From assembly GCA_965218235.1 (NCBI GenBank), contig OZ244595.1:1773269-1837268 (forward strand): a stretch of 64,000 bases of DNA, given 5' to 3'. The notes under the pieces were generated by a model. That model searched no databases. It was not told where the DNA came from and saw nothing but the letters and a program-made list of their open reading frames with translations. Origin of the DNA: CADCWK01 sp965218235. GTDB lineage: Bacteria; Chloroflexota; Chloroflexia; Thermomicrobiales; UBA6265. This document shows positions 41,788 to 51,559 of this stretch, in pieces. The translations under genes were made by a program, and so were the position numbers. Each line of letters begins with the position of its first letter. Positions within the stretch are counted from its first letter, which is position 1.

Positions 41788-43632
41788 ATGCTCCATTCGA
41801 GACGGCTGGCAGTTCACGTCGCGATCGTCTTCGTCCTGCTGGCGGGCCTGACCGGTTCGATTCGACCCGCACCGCTTGTCTCGGCCCAGGTCGTCACGCT
41901 TGGCGGCGATACGGAGGCGCCAGCGGTCACCGTTGCCCAGGGCGTCGCGGCTCTTCCCAACGATGACATTTCGTGGCGCGTGGTCCGGTCGGATGCGGCG
42001 GCACGCGAGGATCAGCAGCCCATGGCGACCGACCGTGGCTTCGTCCTCTCCGGCACCGACTCGCTGCTCATGAGCGATCTGGACACGTCGGCGCAGACCC
42101 GGCTCGATCCCGGCGAGGCGGCTTGGGTCGCGGGGGGCACGCAGCAGCAGCGAGCCTCGCTTGGGGACGGCACGGTGACCTACACCGAGATCAGCCTCGT
42201 TGCCGGAGACGACGCCGAAAAGGCGGGTGACGGAGACCTGGTCTTCGCCGGCGACGCCTTCAATGCGCCTGACGGCTCCCGCAAGATCAGTCTTCGCGAA
42301 GCGACGCTGGGCGCTGGTCAGACAGTCGAGCTCGATGTCGTCGATGGCGAGTCGGTCGTCTTCGTCGCCAGCGGGATGGTCACCGTCTCGACCGGCGGCG
42401 ACCTCGCGACTGGCGACGCCCAGTCCTACGCGAATGACATCACCCTGGCCAACGAGTCTGGTGACGCCGCGCGGGTCCTGATCGGGTCGATCGGGGCTGT
42501 TGTCCCTCCCCTGCCGGCGTTCACTGGTTCGGCGACCCTCCAGGTCCGGGCGTGCCCCGATGGGTCGTCCGGTTCGTCGTTCGTGCCCGACACCTGCACG
42601 CCGGTCGATGAGAGCGACGGCTTCACGGTCGGCCTGCTGGATGCCAGCTTCAATCCCGTCGCCACCGATCAGCCGTTCACGGACGGCGAGCAGACCTGGA
42701 ACGACCTCGAGTTCGGCGTCTACCCATGGGGCGCCCCGACCCTGCCAGCGCCCTACGTCGGGACCCTCTGGACCGACACCGACTCGGTCCCGCTCGACAT
42801 TGCCCAGGCCGAGGTCACCGCCACGACGCCCGACGTGACGACGATCCTCTACGTCTTCCCCGTCACTACCGGATCGATCACGGTCACGATCGCGAACTGC
42901 CCCGGCGGCGTGACCGCCGACACGCTGGCGAACGCGACCTGTGATGAACCGGTCAGTACGTCGAGCAGCGTGACGCTGACGACACCGGACGGCGAGACCC
43001 TTGACGCCAGCGACGCGACGGCTGGCGGCGGAACCTATCAGTTCGCTGGCCTGCCGGTCGCCAACGGAAGCGGAGACCTCTACATCGTCGACCAGCCGCG
43101 ACTCCCGAACGGCTATGACAGCTACCTGATCGTCAGCGGCGGCTCAGGTGACCTCGACTCCCCGGCCGGTCTCGCGCTGACCTCGGCCGGTTCGGTCGTC
43201 GATGTGACGATCTTCAACTTCCGGCCCGAGCAGGCGACGAGCCCACAGCCGATCGCCTCGGCCTCGACCACCAGCGCCGGCAGCGGCGACGTAACAGGCA
43301 GCATCACCCTCCAGGTGATTGGTTGCCCGCCAGATGTTCAGCGTGGGCAGAGCGAATCCTACGGGCAATGCACTTCGCTGGCGGGCGGGGCCTCGGCCGT
43401 CGTCGTAACCCCCGCTGGGCAGACGCTGACCGGCGGAGGGGCGGGCGGCACCTACGCCTTCGATGGCCTTGATTACGGGACATACTCACTCGGCCTGACC
43501 GGGCTGCCAGCCGGGTTCTCCAGCGCCGTCGCGCCGGGCTACGGCACATCGGACGCCAGCGCCTCCCGGGTCAATGTCTCGGTGTCCGCAGACAACAGCG
43601 ACCCGGTCGTCACCGTCTACGTCTTCCAGTAG
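41788..43632 (+). CDS. Secreted cupin-like protein with three Cys-paired repeats
   Basis: This 614-residue secreted protein has a signal peptide of about 40 residues ('LAVHVAIVFVLLAGLTGS', cleavage after 'LVSAQ'). Residues ~45-265 look cupin-like ('LDPGEAAWVAGGTQQQ', 'EISLVAGDDA'). Three beta-sandwich repeats follow at about 245-345, 350-480 and 510-614. Each opens with a strand ending in Cys-Pro or Cys-Pro-Gly, has a second Cys 13-20 residues later and a late 'GTYxFxGL' or 'DLEFGVY' turn, as in SpaA/prealbumin-like repeats. There is no sortase motif or C-terminal helix. GAGGAA precedes ATG 41788 by six bases. Function unknown, probably extracellular binding. Confidence 0.75.
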   Translation: MLHSRRLAVHVAIVFVLLAGLTGSIRPAPLVSAQVVTLGGDTEAPAVTVAQGVAALPNDDISWRVVRSDAAAREDQQPMATDRGFVLSGTDSLLMSDLDTSAQTRLDPGEAAWVAGGTQQQRASLGDGTVTYTEISLVAGDDAEKAGDGDLVFAGDAFNAPDGSRKISLREATLGAGQTVELDVVDGESVVFVASGMVTVSTGGDLATGDAQSYANDITLANESGDAARVLIGSIGAVVPPLPAFTGSATLQVRACPDGSSGSSFVPDTCTPVDESDGFTVGLLDASFNPVATDQPFTDGEQTWNDLEFGVYPWGAPTLPAPYVGTLWTDTDSVPLDIAQAEVTATTPDVTTILYVFPVTTGSITVTIANCPGGVTADTLANATCDEPVSTSSSVTLTTPDGETLDASDATAGGGTYQFAGLPVANGSGDLYIVDQPRLPNGYDSYLIVSGGSGDLDSPAGLALTSAGSVVDVTIFNFRPEQATSPQPIASASTTSAGSGDVTGSITLQVIGCPPDVQRGQSESYGQCTSLAGGASAVVVTPAGQTLTGGGAGGTYAFDGLDYGTYSLGLTGLPAGFSSAVAPGYGTSDASASRVNVSVSADNSDPVVTVYVFQ

Positions 43633-43682
43633 CTCTGAAATGCCGCACGGGCAGACGACCTATTGGCCGCCTTTCAACCGAA

Positions 43683-44009
43683 CTACTGATCCTCGTAGAC
43701 GATGGCCGTGCCAGAGACCGCGACCATCAACATGCTGCCGTTTCCACCGACCGTCTCGTAGTCGAGATCAACCGCGATGACCGCGTTGGCGCCGAAGGAC
43801 TGGGCCTGGTTGACCATCTCGTTGATGGCGACTTCCTTGGCCCGGTTCAGTTCCTGCTCGTAGGTGTTGGACCGGCCGCCGACGATGTCCCGGAATCCGG
43901 CGAAGAGGTCCTTCGCGATGTTGATGCCGAAGATGGCCTCACCGCTGACGAGGCCCAGATAGCGCACGATCCGGCGCCCTTCGAGGTTGGAAGTCGTGGT
44001 GACCAGCAT
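43683..44009 (-). CDS. YbjQ family (UPF0145/DUF74) protein
   Basis: This 108-residue protein matches the YbjQ family throughout: 'VTTTSNLEGRRIVRYLGLVS', 'GINIAKDLFAGFRDIVGGRS', 'EVAINEMVNQAQSFGANAVI' and 'GNGSMLMVAVSGTAIV'. The family forms pentameric rings with proposed metal binding, and its function is not established. GGAAGGA precedes ATG 44009. It is convergent with the secreted-repeat gene. Confidence 0.92.
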   Translation of the reverse strand: MLVTTTSNLEGRRIVRYLGLVSGEAIFGINIAKDLFAGFRDIVGGRSNTYEQELNRAKEVAINEMVNQAQSFGANAVIAVDLDYETVGGNGSMLMVAVSGTAIVYEDQ

Positions 44010-44095
44010 TCGCGGTTCCTTCCCTGTCGGACTGAGCGACTCGCCATGCGCCGGTCATCTGCTCATTCAGTGTGCGCGCGCGCCGAACACAAGAC

Positions 44096-44911
44096 TCAGA
44101 ACGGGTTGGGCTCGTCGAAGAATCGTGTCTCCAGACCGAACCGACGACCGAGCCAGCCACCGAGCGCCTGGACGCCATAGCGCTCGCTGCGATGGTGGCC
44201 CATCACGACGATGGTGACGCCGGCCTCGAGGGCAAGGTCGTACGACCAGACCTCACCCTCGCCACTCAGGTAGGCGTCCAGCCCAAGATCGATGATCTCG
44301 TAGATCTCCCTGGTCGCACCGCCCGACATGATCCCGATCCGCCGGATCTCGTCGGGCTTGCCGGCGATCACGATCGGCTCGCAGCCAAACGCCCGAACCA
44401 CCCGAGTCCTCAGCTCATCCGCGGTGAGCGGCCCGGCCGCTGTGGCTCGCAGCCCGAGCGGCGCAGTCGTTCCCGGCCAGGCGCCGAGGTCGCTCGCCAC
44501 GACGGTCAATCCCAGCAACCGGGCCAACTCGGCGTTGTTTCCGATCTCGGCATGCGCGTCGAGCGGCAGGTGCCAGGCCGCGAGACTGAGCCCATGCGAC
44601 CGGAGCCGCTCGACGCGACGCAGATCCCAGGGCCGCGCCGGATCGGCCGCCGCGTCGTACGTGGGTCCGGTCGTTCCCCAGAACATGCCGTGGTGCGCCA
44701 CCAGAAGCTGGGCACCCCACTCGGCCGCCGCATCGATGACCGCCGCCGTCGTGCTGACGGCCAGGGCGACCCGGTTGACGTCGACCCTGACGCCCTCGGG
44801 TACACCGCGGACCTGAAGACCGGTGGGCGCGAGATCGTGGATCGCCCACGGGTCGACGAAGGCGGTCGTCGCCTCGATTAGATGCTCAAGCGTGACGGTT
44901 CCCAGTGGCAT
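44096..44911 (-). CDS. Nif3-like dinuclear metal centre protein
   Basis: This 271-residue Nif3/YqfO family protein has the N-terminal 'PWAIHDLAPTGLQVRG', 'LLVAHHGMFWG' with the metal-binding His pair, 'LDAHAEIGNN' and the C-terminal 'VTIVVMGHHRSERYGVQAL' with His and Glu ligands. Members form toroidal hexamers; they have been proposed as GTP cyclohydrolase-like or hydrolase enzymes. The start is ATG 44911 (the frame extends to 44938), beginning at the conserved region. Divergent from leucyl aminopeptidase. Confidence 0.9.
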   Translation of the reverse strand: MPLGTVTLEHLIEATTAFVDPWAIHDLAPTGLQVRGVPEGVRVDVNRVALAVSTTAAVIDAAAEWGAQLLVAHHGMFWGTTGPTYDAAADPARPWDLRRVERLRSHGLSLAAWHLPLDAHAEIGNNAELARLLGLTVVASDLGAWPGTTAPLGLRATAAGPLTADELRTRVVRAFGCEPIVIAGKPDEIRRIGIMSGGATREIYEIIDLGLDAYLSGEGEVWSYDLALEAGVTIVVMGHHRSERYGVQALGGWLGRRFGLETRFFDEPNPF

Positions 44912-45148
44912 CGCCCATTCCCCGAGGTCAACATCCAACTCTTGGTCGATGATAGCGCGGATCGATCAGAGGCCGAATCGACGACGTCACGTGGAGTCAG
45001 GCCGCTGGAGCCACACCGCCAGGACAGGTCGATGGTCAAGGGGCGCGGGTGAGATAAGATGCCGGGATGAGTCGCCCCAGCGGCGACAGCCCTTCCCGCC
45101 GGGCCGGTATGGCTGCTCGACCGGCGATACTCGGAGAGAGATCACGCC

Positions 45149-46651
45149 ATGCAGATCACGTTTCAGCCCACGCATCCCGGGACCCTCCCGGTGGACGCCC
45201 TGATCGTGCCGATCGTCGGCGGAACGGACGGCGTCAGTCCATCCAGTCCGCTGCTCAGCGAGCTCGACGGGCAACTCGATGGCGTTCTGGCCGGGCTCCT
45301 CGCGGAGGCCCGTTTCACTGGCGCTTCCGGACGCCCGCTCGTCGTCGCGACGCTGGGCCGGCTGCCTGCCCGCCGGCTGATCCTGACCGGGATTGGGGCC
45401 GGGGACAGCGACGAGTCGTTGCGGCTGGGTTACGCCGCCGCGGCCATTGCCGCCCGCGAGGCGGGCGCCGTCAGCATTGCCGTCGCCCTTCCGGACGGCA
45501 ACGGCTCCCCGGCGGCGGCGACCGCGGCGATCGAAGCGTCGTGCCTGGCCCTCTACCGATTCACCACCTACTTCGGTACGGCCCACAAGGGTCCCGACGC
45601 CGCCGACCCGGAGACGATCACGGTCGCCGACTCCGCACTCGATCCGGCGGCCGGGCAGGCCGCGCTCGATCTCGCCGCCGCGATCGTGACCGGCACGACG
45701 CTGGCTCGAGACCTCGTCAACGAGCCAGCCAACGTCCTCGACCCCGGCGCGATGGCCGTTCGCGCCGCCCAGGTCGCGGAGGCGTCCGGGCTGGAGTATG
45801 TCGAGATCGGCGTCGCCCAGCTGGAGGAGCTCGGCGCCGGAGCGATCCTCGCCGTCGGCCGCGGCAGCCGGTCCGAGCCTCGGCTGATCCATCTGATCTA
45901 CCGCCCATCGGCGGAGATCGCCTCCGGTCGCCGGATCGGCATCGTCGGCAAGACGATTACCTTCGATACGGGCGGCTATTCGATCAAGACCGGCGAAGGC
46001 ATGCTCGACATGAAGATCGACATGGCCGGTGGCGCCGCTGTCCTGGGGACCATGTCGGCCCTGACGGCGATCTCCTGCCCGCATGAGGTCCATGGGGTCA
46101 TCTGCGCCGCCGAGAACATGATCTCCGGTGACGCGTTCCGGCCCGGCGACGTCCTGACGGCGATGAACGGGGTCACGATCGAGATTCTCTCGACCGACGC
46201 CGAGGGGCGACTCGTCCTCGCCGACGGGCTCGTCTACACCTCGCGGCAGGGTGTCGAGGAGATGATCGACCTCGCGACGCTGACCGGCGCGGCCGTGGTG
46301 GCGCTCGGCAACACCACGGCCGCCGTCTTCTCCTCCGACGACGCCCTCTGGGGCCGGATCGACGCGGCCGGCCAGGCGACCGGCGAGGACCTCTGGCGGA
46401 TGCCGTTGACCGCATCGATGAACGAGCAGATTCGAGGTGACGTGGCCGACATCAAGAACACGGGCGGTCGGCCGGGTGGAGCGATCTCGGCGGCCCTCTT
46501 CCTGGAGCGGTTCCGCGAGGGACTCCCCTGGGCGCACATCGACATCGCTGGCCCGGCCAACACCAAGACGGCGAAGGGCTATCTGCCAAAGGGCGCGACC
46601 GGGTTTGGCGTCCGCACGCTCCTCTCCTACCTGAGCGCTCCGGGCAGGTGA
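45149..46651 (+). CDS. pepA: Leucyl aminopeptidase (M17)
   Basis: This 500-residue cytosolic aminopeptidase has an N-terminal macro-like domain (1-170) and a C-terminal catalytic domain. Two-metal-site motifs are 'VGKTITFDTGGYSIKTGEG', 'MLDMKIDMAGGAAV' and the M17 signature 'STDAEGRLVLADGLVY'. It removes N-terminal residues from peptides and in some bacteria also binds DNA. GGAGAGAG lies about ten bases before ATG 45149. A candidate -10 (TAAGAT, 45055-45060) lies upstream with no good -35. Confidence 0.95.
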   Translation: MQITFQPTHPGTLPVDALIVPIVGGTDGVSPSSPLLSELDGQLDGVLAGLLAEARFTGASGRPLVVATLGRLPARRLILTGIGAGDSDESLRLGYAAAAIAAREAGAVSIAVALPDGNGSPAAATAAIEASCLALYRFTTYFGTAHKGPDAADPETITVADSALDPAAGQAALDLAAAIVTGTTLARDLVNEPANVLDPGAMAVRAAQVAEASGLEYVEIGVAQLEELGAGAILAVGRGSRSEPRLIHLIYRPSAEIASGRRIGIVGKTITFDTGGYSIKTGEGMLDMKIDMAGGAAVLGTMSALTAISCPHEVHGVICAAENMISGDAFRPGDVLTAMNGVTIEILSTDAEGRLVLADGLVYTSRQGVEEMIDLATLTGAAVVALGNTTAAVFSSDDALWGRIDAAGQATGEDLWRMPLTASMNEQIRGDVADIKNTGGRPGGAISAALFLERFREGLPWAHIDIAGPANTKTAKGYLPKGATGFGVRTLLSYLSAPGR

Positions 46652-46703
46652 TTCAGCAGATCCTGCGAATCGGGAACCGCTTCCCACGACCCGAAAGGAC
46701 GAA

Positions 46704-46751
46704 CCGCGAGCCGGGTGAACGGTCTGGCTGGGACCGTCACCCGGCTCGCGG
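46704..46751. terminator. Perfect 20-bp hairpin after pepA
   Basis: The 15-bp stem 46704-46718/46737-46751 continues, after one bulged A, with CGGTC/GACCG (46720-46724/46732-46736) and a 7-base loop. No T run follows. It lies 52 bases past pepA. The rest of the 424-base gap to 47076 holds no recognisable gene or promoter. Confidence 0.55.
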
Positions 46752-47075
46752 GGACTCGAGGGAATGAGGGATCGTCCGGACCAGTGTCGCGGGCCGAACG
46801 GATTGGGGGGATGGAGGGCAAGTGTGTCACGCCATTGGTGGACCTGACCGTCGACTCGTCCGTAGCTGGCAGGACGAGCGACCACTCGCGGCTCCTGAAT
46901 CAAGGATAGCGATCAACTGTTCCGGTACTATCGTCGGTCTGTGACAGAATCATCGCGATCATGTACGCAACCGCGCCAGAGTCCAATACGCCAGCGGTGG
47001 CCGCTCTTCTGCGACCATGATCCGGATCTCTGACGGCCAATGACCCAGTCATCGCCAAGAAGGAGTGCCGCAAAG

Positions 47076-47582
47076 ATGAGTGAATCGACCGGGCGGAATA
47101 CCTCAACGCCAATCCGATTGCCCGATGTTCGCGGGTCCCGGCCAGCCGGCGACTACACCTCGTTCTCCACCAGCCAGACCTCGCGATGGTCCTCGCAAGG
47201 CGCTGACCCTTTCCCGGAGGAACCGGCCTGGTCGGAAGTCGATGAGGTCGCTCAGCTGCCCGACGCCCGGCGGTGGCGACCAGGCAGTGTCGTCAACAGC
47301 CACCTGCCCCGTTTGCTCCGGGCCGCGCTCGATGAGGTGAGCCAACCGCGAGCCAGTCGAGCGTCTTCCCGACCGTTCATGGACGATCTCGACGACATCC
47401 TCGGTGCCAGCCGCTACCGGCCGGACGAAGCTGTTCCGGTCTGGACCGACACCGATTCCCTCCGGGAACGATCGAACTGGAAGGACGAGTCCAGCCGGGA
47501 CCGCAACGAACGTCGAGCGAAGCGGGGCAAGCGGAACCGCCAGGATCGCCCCGATCCGCGACGTGGCTCGGGTTCCCGTTGA
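47076..47582 (+). CDS. Hypothetical charged protein
   Basis: This 168-residue protein has no recognised domain. Residues 1-60 are Ser/Thr/Pro-rich, the middle (about 60-120) contains acidic patches with 'FPEEPAWSEVDEVAQLPD' and 'MDDLDDILGASRYRPDEAV', and the last 30 residues are strongly basic (Arg, Lys, Asp, Gly). It is predicted disordered and cytoplasmic, with no signal peptide or membrane segment. GGAG ten bases before ATG 47076 supports the start, so it is probably expressed. Nothing indicates function. Confidence 0.5.
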   Translation: MSESTGRNTSTPIRLPDVRGSRPAGDYTSFSTSQTSRWSSQGADPFPEEPAWSEVDEVAQLPDARRWRPGSVVNSHLPRLLRAALDEVSQPRASRASSRPFMDDLDDILGASRYRPDEAVPVWTDTDSLRERSNWKDESSRDRNERRAKRGKRNRQDRPDPRRGSGSR

Positions 47583-47637
47583 CGCCTGTCCGGCTGTCCG
47601 CCGCACGGTGAACTCGCTGGTCGGGTCAGCGCGACGA

Positions 47638-47865
47638 TCAGTGCCGCGGTGAGTCTGAGGGCGTTTCGGTACTGTCGTGCGATAGGCGCTCGGCGCTGGG
47701 ACTGATGGTGGTCATCGCCTGCTGGTCGCGCCTGGAGATCTGCCCAAGGGCAACCTGGGTGATGTGATCCAGCTTGTGCCGGGCATCGGTTCGCTCGACC
47801 CCGGTGGCGGCCCACCCGCGTGCTCGCCGGACGAGGATATCCGGGAGCCTGACCCATCGCGCCAT
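47638..47865 (-). CDS. Small hypothetical protein
   Basis: A 75-residue frame with AAGGG eight bases before ATG 47865. It begins 'MARWVRLPDILVRRARGWAA' with an amphipathic basic N-terminus and ends in a polar Ser/Thr-rich tail. It could be a real small gene or chance. The surrounding 47583-48048 region holds nothing else. Confidence 0.3.
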   Translation of the reverse strand: MARWVRLPDILVRRARGWAATGVERTDARHKLDHITQVALGQISRRDQQAMTTISPSAERLSHDSTETPSDSPRH

Positions 47866-48048
47866 CTCGTATCCCTTCACCGATTCCACCTGACCCGAAC
47901 GATCGAGGGCCGCTTCGTCCGCAGCATGGGGTCAGTCGTCCAGGTTTGCCATCCGCAATCCTACGGAGACCCGACGGTGAGCCTCCGGAATTCGGCTCCC
48001 GTTGCCCATCCCGAATCGACCGTGGATTCCAGCGAAGACGCGGTCGAT

Positions 48049-50607
48049 TCAGGCGAAACCCATCCGGACAGCTTCCGCCGCCGCGGCCGACCGGCTCGGG
48101 ACCGACAGCTTGGTCAGGAGATTGGCGACGTGCGTCGAGACCGTCCGCTGGCCGATGCCGAGCTCGTAGCCGATCTCGCGATCTCCCAGCCCTCTCGCGA
48201 CCTGCTGGAGAACTTCGATCTCCCGCTGGGTCAGCCCACCCTGCTTTCGGCCAGGGGTCGATACAGCCGGTGACGAGACCGCCGTGGGATGCTCCAGGGC
48301 GTTCCGGGCACGCTCCGTGTCGGAAAGGTCCTGAAGTTCGAGCTCGGCATCCGGGACGGTCCCTTCCATCCCCGCCGCGTGACCATCCCACCAGGCGGCC
48401 GTGTAGAGCGCCTCACCCGCCGCGGCCTTGGTCCGGGCGACCAGTTCGAGGTGCCAGGGCCGGAGCAGCCGGGACACCGGGACGTGGATGCGATGACGCT
48501 CGCTGGCTGCTGCTCCGAGCAACCGGGCGGCCCGCAACGGACGGCCACGGGCCGTCGCGATCTCGGCGACGCACTCCAGGACGCTCGCCAGTCCCCGGCG
48601 GTCGCTGGTCGTCGTGAAGACGACGAGCGCTTCCCGGATCGACCCCGCGGCGGCGGCGAAGTCTCGCAGCCGGGCATGATAGCGCGACATGGCGACGAGA
48701 GCGGTGGCGACCGCACCGGTATCCGAGATCGACCGGAAAACCGCAAGGCTCCGCTCCAACAAGGGCAGGGCATCGATCGCACCCAGGTACATGTGGCCCC
48801 GGCCAGTCAGGTAATCGACATAGGCGAGTCCGCGCCGGTCGCCGAACCGTTCCCGGATCCGGCGTGCCGACTCCAGATACTCAAGTCCCCGCGCAAGATC
48901 GCCCGCCTGCATCGCGTTGTCCCCGGCGTTGAGCAGGCCGCCCGACAACCCGTGCTCATCATTCGTCTCCCGCCGGATGGCGATCGACTCCCGGAACCGT
49001 TCCTCCGCCGTCGCGTTGTCGCCCATCCACATCGCCATCAGGCCGATGTTGTTGAGGACGTCCGCGACATCGCGCCGCGACCCACTCGCCCGGGCGCTTT
49101 CGAGACTCTGGGAATACAGCGTCCGAGCTTGATCAAAGTCCGACCGATCGGACAGGAGATTGGCGAGGTTGTTGAGGGCGACACCATGGATCGCTGGGCT
49201 GACGGGTCCGGCCCGGTCGAGCGCCTGACGCAACCAGTTGACGCCCTCGGTCGCGAGCGCTCGTGCTTCCCAGAACCGCCAGAGGGACGAGGCCATCTCG
49301 ACGGCATGCTCGGTGGAACCTTCGGTCAGGAACCACGACATCGCCGTACGAATGTTGTCGTACTCGCTCCCGATCGTCTCGACCCAGCGCTCCCGATCCT
49401 CAGGCGTTCGGGCGAGGATGATGGAGCGGCCGAGCTCGAGACAGACACTGGCCTGGGCTGCCCTCGCGATCTCGCTTTCGCCGGCGGCCCTGAGGTGCTC
49501 GCCGGCGAACGCCCGGACGGTCTCGAGCATTGTGAACCGGGGGCTCTCCAGGTGGCTCCGGTTGACGTCGATCAGACTGTGGCCGACCAGTTCGTCCAGC
49601 ACGTCGACCGACCCGGCGTCTGGCTCCCACGCCTCGGCTCGCGCGATGAGGCAGGCGGCGTCCGGGGACGCGCCGAGCACTTCCCGCACTCCCGCACCAC
49701 CGACGACCCGCAGCGCCGCGTCGAGGCTGAACCCATCCGGCATGACCGAGAGCCGCCGCAGCCAGACCCGCTGCGTCTCCGCGAGGAGGTCGTAGCTCCA
49801 GCCAATCGTCGCGCGGAGCGTCTGATGACGAATCGGCAGGTCCGGCCCACCGCGGGTCAGCAGACCGAGCCGGTCGTCCAGCCGCGAGAGCAACTGGGCA
49901 GGCGAGAGGATCACTGTTCGGGCGGCAGCCAGTTCGATCGCCAGTGGCAGACCGTCGAGTCGCCGGCAGATCGCCGCCAGCGCCGAGGCATCCCGGTCGC
50001 CGAAGCGGGGCTGGCCGTCTCCGGTTGCGCCAGCCCGCTGCAGGAACAGCGAGACAGCCGGACTGTCCACAAGATCCACCATTCGCTGATCGTGCCGCTC
50101 GTCCGGCAGAGCGAGCGTCGGGACCTGATAGTCGACTTCCCCGGCAATGCGAAGGACACGCCGGCTCGTCACAAGGATCGACAACTGCGGCAGCGACCGG
50201 AGGAGAGTTATGACATGGGGCGCCGCGTCGATGATCTGCTCGAAGTTATCGAGGACCAGGAGCATCCGCCGGTCCTGCAGTGCCAGAGTCAGGGCCGGCA
50301 TGAGATCCGAAAGGACCGCAATCCCTAGGGTGGAGGCGATCGTCGGCGACAGTAGATCGGGATCGTCGACGCCGACCAGGGAGACGAAGGCGACGCCACC
50401 CGGAAAGGAGGACGATTCGTCTCCAGCTCGATAGGTGTGGGCAACTGCGGTGGCCAGCCGCGTCTTGCCGACGCCGCCCGTACCGGTCAGGACGACCAGC
50501 CGGACATCCGGGTCCGCCAGCGCTGTCCGGATCGCCTGGACATCGGTCCTCCGGCCAATCAGGGAAGCCAGCGGGGCCGGTATCGTCTCGGAGAACGGCG
50601 CGGGCAT
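48049..50607 (-). CDS. LuxR family regulator with NB-ARC-like ATPase and TPRs
   Basis: This 852-residue MalT/AfsR-style regulator has a STAND ATPase domain with 'LTGTGGVGKTRLATAVAHTY' near residue 40-60, 'RMLLVLDNFEQIIDAAP' (Walker B) and 'RLDGLPLAIELAAART'. A tetratricopeptide-like middle spans about 420-740 ('NNLANLLSDRSDFDQARTLY'), and a C-terminal LuxR HTH is at about 790-850 ('LTQREIEVLQQVARGLGDRE', 'VSTHVANLLTKLSVPSRS'). It would oligomerise and activate transcription on inducer binding. The start could be ATG 50607 (chosen, matches family N-termini) or 50721; neither has a strong ribosome binding site. Confidence 0.88.
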   Translation of the reverse strand: MPAPFSETIPAPLASLIGRRTDVQAIRTALADPDVRLVVLTGTGGVGKTRLATAVAHTYRAGDESSSFPGGVAFVSLVGVDDPDLLSPTIASTLGIAVLSDLMPALTLALQDRRMLLVLDNFEQIIDAAPHVITLLRSLPQLSILVTSRRVLRIAGEVDYQVPTLALPDERHDQRMVDLVDSPAVSLFLQRAGATGDGQPRFGDRDASALAAICRRLDGLPLAIELAAARTVILSPAQLLSRLDDRLGLLTRGGPDLPIRHQTLRATIGWSYDLLAETQRVWLRRLSVMPDGFSLDAALRVVGGAGVREVLGASPDAACLIARAEAWEPDAGSVDVLDELVGHSLIDVNRSHLESPRFTMLETVRAFAGEHLRAAGESEIARAAQASVCLELGRSIILARTPEDRERWVETIGSEYDNIRTAMSWFLTEGSTEHAVEMASSLWRFWEARALATEGVNWLRQALDRAGPVSPAIHGVALNNLANLLSDRSDFDQARTLYSQSLESARASGSRRDVADVLNNIGLMAMWMGDNATAEERFRESIAIRRETNDEHGLSGGLLNAGDNAMQAGDLARGLEYLESARRIRERFGDRRGLAYVDYLTGRGHMYLGAIDALPLLERSLAVFRSISDTGAVATALVAMSRYHARLRDFAAAAGSIREALVVFTTTSDRRGLASVLECVAEIATARGRPLRAARLLGAAASERHRIHVPVSRLLRPWHLELVARTKAAAGEALYTAAWWDGHAAGMEGTVPDAELELQDLSDTERARNALEHPTAVSSPAVSTPGRKQGGLTQREIEVLQQVARGLGDREIGYELGIGQRTVSTHVANLLTKLSVPSRSAAAAEAVRMGFA

Positions 50608-50784
50608 CGTGGTAGCCTGTTCTGCGAGCTGCCGAGGGGGATCGAGCCGAGGATGAGTGTCAGTCCGGGCCAGGAGGGTGACGCCGGTCATTCCGGGCAC
50701 CGGGTGTCTCGACACAGCCATGGTGTCGATGTTCAGGGCGAATGCTGTACGTGAATCCTACCGCAGACTCAGGAGCATCGTCTC

Positions 50785-51492
50785 ATGCGCGTCGTCGTCA
50801 TGTCGGACATCCACGGGTTTTCCCTCGCCCTTGACGCGGTCATTGGCGATATGGCGAGAATCGGCGACATCGACGCGGTCATCGTCGCTGGGGATCTCTG
50901 CGAAGTTGGACCGGACCCACTGGGCGTCCTCGATCGACTCCGGGCGCATCCCGACTGGATCATCCTCAAGGGAAACACCGACGACGACCTCGTCACCTCG
51001 GCGCTGGATGGCGAGTGGACGTACGCGGCGTCCGAAATCGGCACAGTGGGAGTCCGGTGGCTCGCGAGTCTCCCGTTCTCCCACCGGGTCCATCCGCCTG
51101 GCCACGCGGACGACACCCGCTCACTACTTGTCGTCCATGCCAACCCGTACGATCTTCGCGGCCGCCTGGATCCTACGGCAAGCGACGATGAGCTGCGCGG
51201 CGTAATCAGTGATGCGGTCTTCCAGACACTTGCCTTCGGTCATGTCCACATCAGTTACCGGCGCCAACTGGACGGGCGTCAGCTGGTGGATGTGTCCGCG
51301 GTAGGGAACCCGAAGGACGGCGATCTGCGCTGCGCCTACGGAATCCTCACCTGGGACGAGGACGAAAAGGATTGGCTGGCCGAGATCCGCCGGCTGGAGT
51401 ATCCGCTGGACGAGACAGTGGCGCAGATCCAGACGAGCAGCCTGCCAAACCCGGACAAGGTCGCCCGGGTTTTGCACCGAGCGACCTATTGA
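50785..51492 (+). CDS. Metallophosphoesterase (YfcE/MJ0936-like)
   Basis: This 235-residue calcineurin-like phosphoesterase has 'MSDIHGF' (Asp-x-His), 'VAGDLCEVGPDP' (GDxxxxGxxP), 'LKGNTDDDL' (GN[HD] variant, with Asp replacing the usual His in GNHD/E) and 'AFGHVHISYRR' (GHxH). It hydrolyses phosphomono- or diesters with two metals. AGGAG lies ten bases before ATG 50785. Divergent from the LuxR gene. Confidence 0.9.
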   Translation: MRVVVMSDIHGFSLALDAVIGDMARIGDIDAVIVAGDLCEVGPDPLGVLDRLRAHPDWIILKGNTDDDLVTSALDGEWTYAASEIGTVGVRWLASLPFSHRVHPPGHADDTRSLLVVHANPYDLRGRLDPTASDDELRGVISDAVFQTLAFGHVHISYRRQLDGRQLVDVSAVGNPKDGDLRCAYGILTWDEDEKDWLAEIRRLEYPLDETVAQIQTSSLPNPDKVARVLHRATY

Positions 51493-51514
51493 GGAATGCG
51501 CCCGTTGGCTGGAT

Positions 51515-51549
51515 GCCGAGACGTTGACGCATCGGGTCAACGTCTCGGC
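51515..51549. terminator. Bidirectional hairpin between convergent genes
   Basis: A perfect 14-bp stem (51515-51528 with 51536-51549) with a 7-base loop lies between the phosphoesterase (plus) and DoxX (minus) stops. No long T run on either side. Confidence 0.65.
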
Positions 51550-51559
51550 TGGAGATGAG

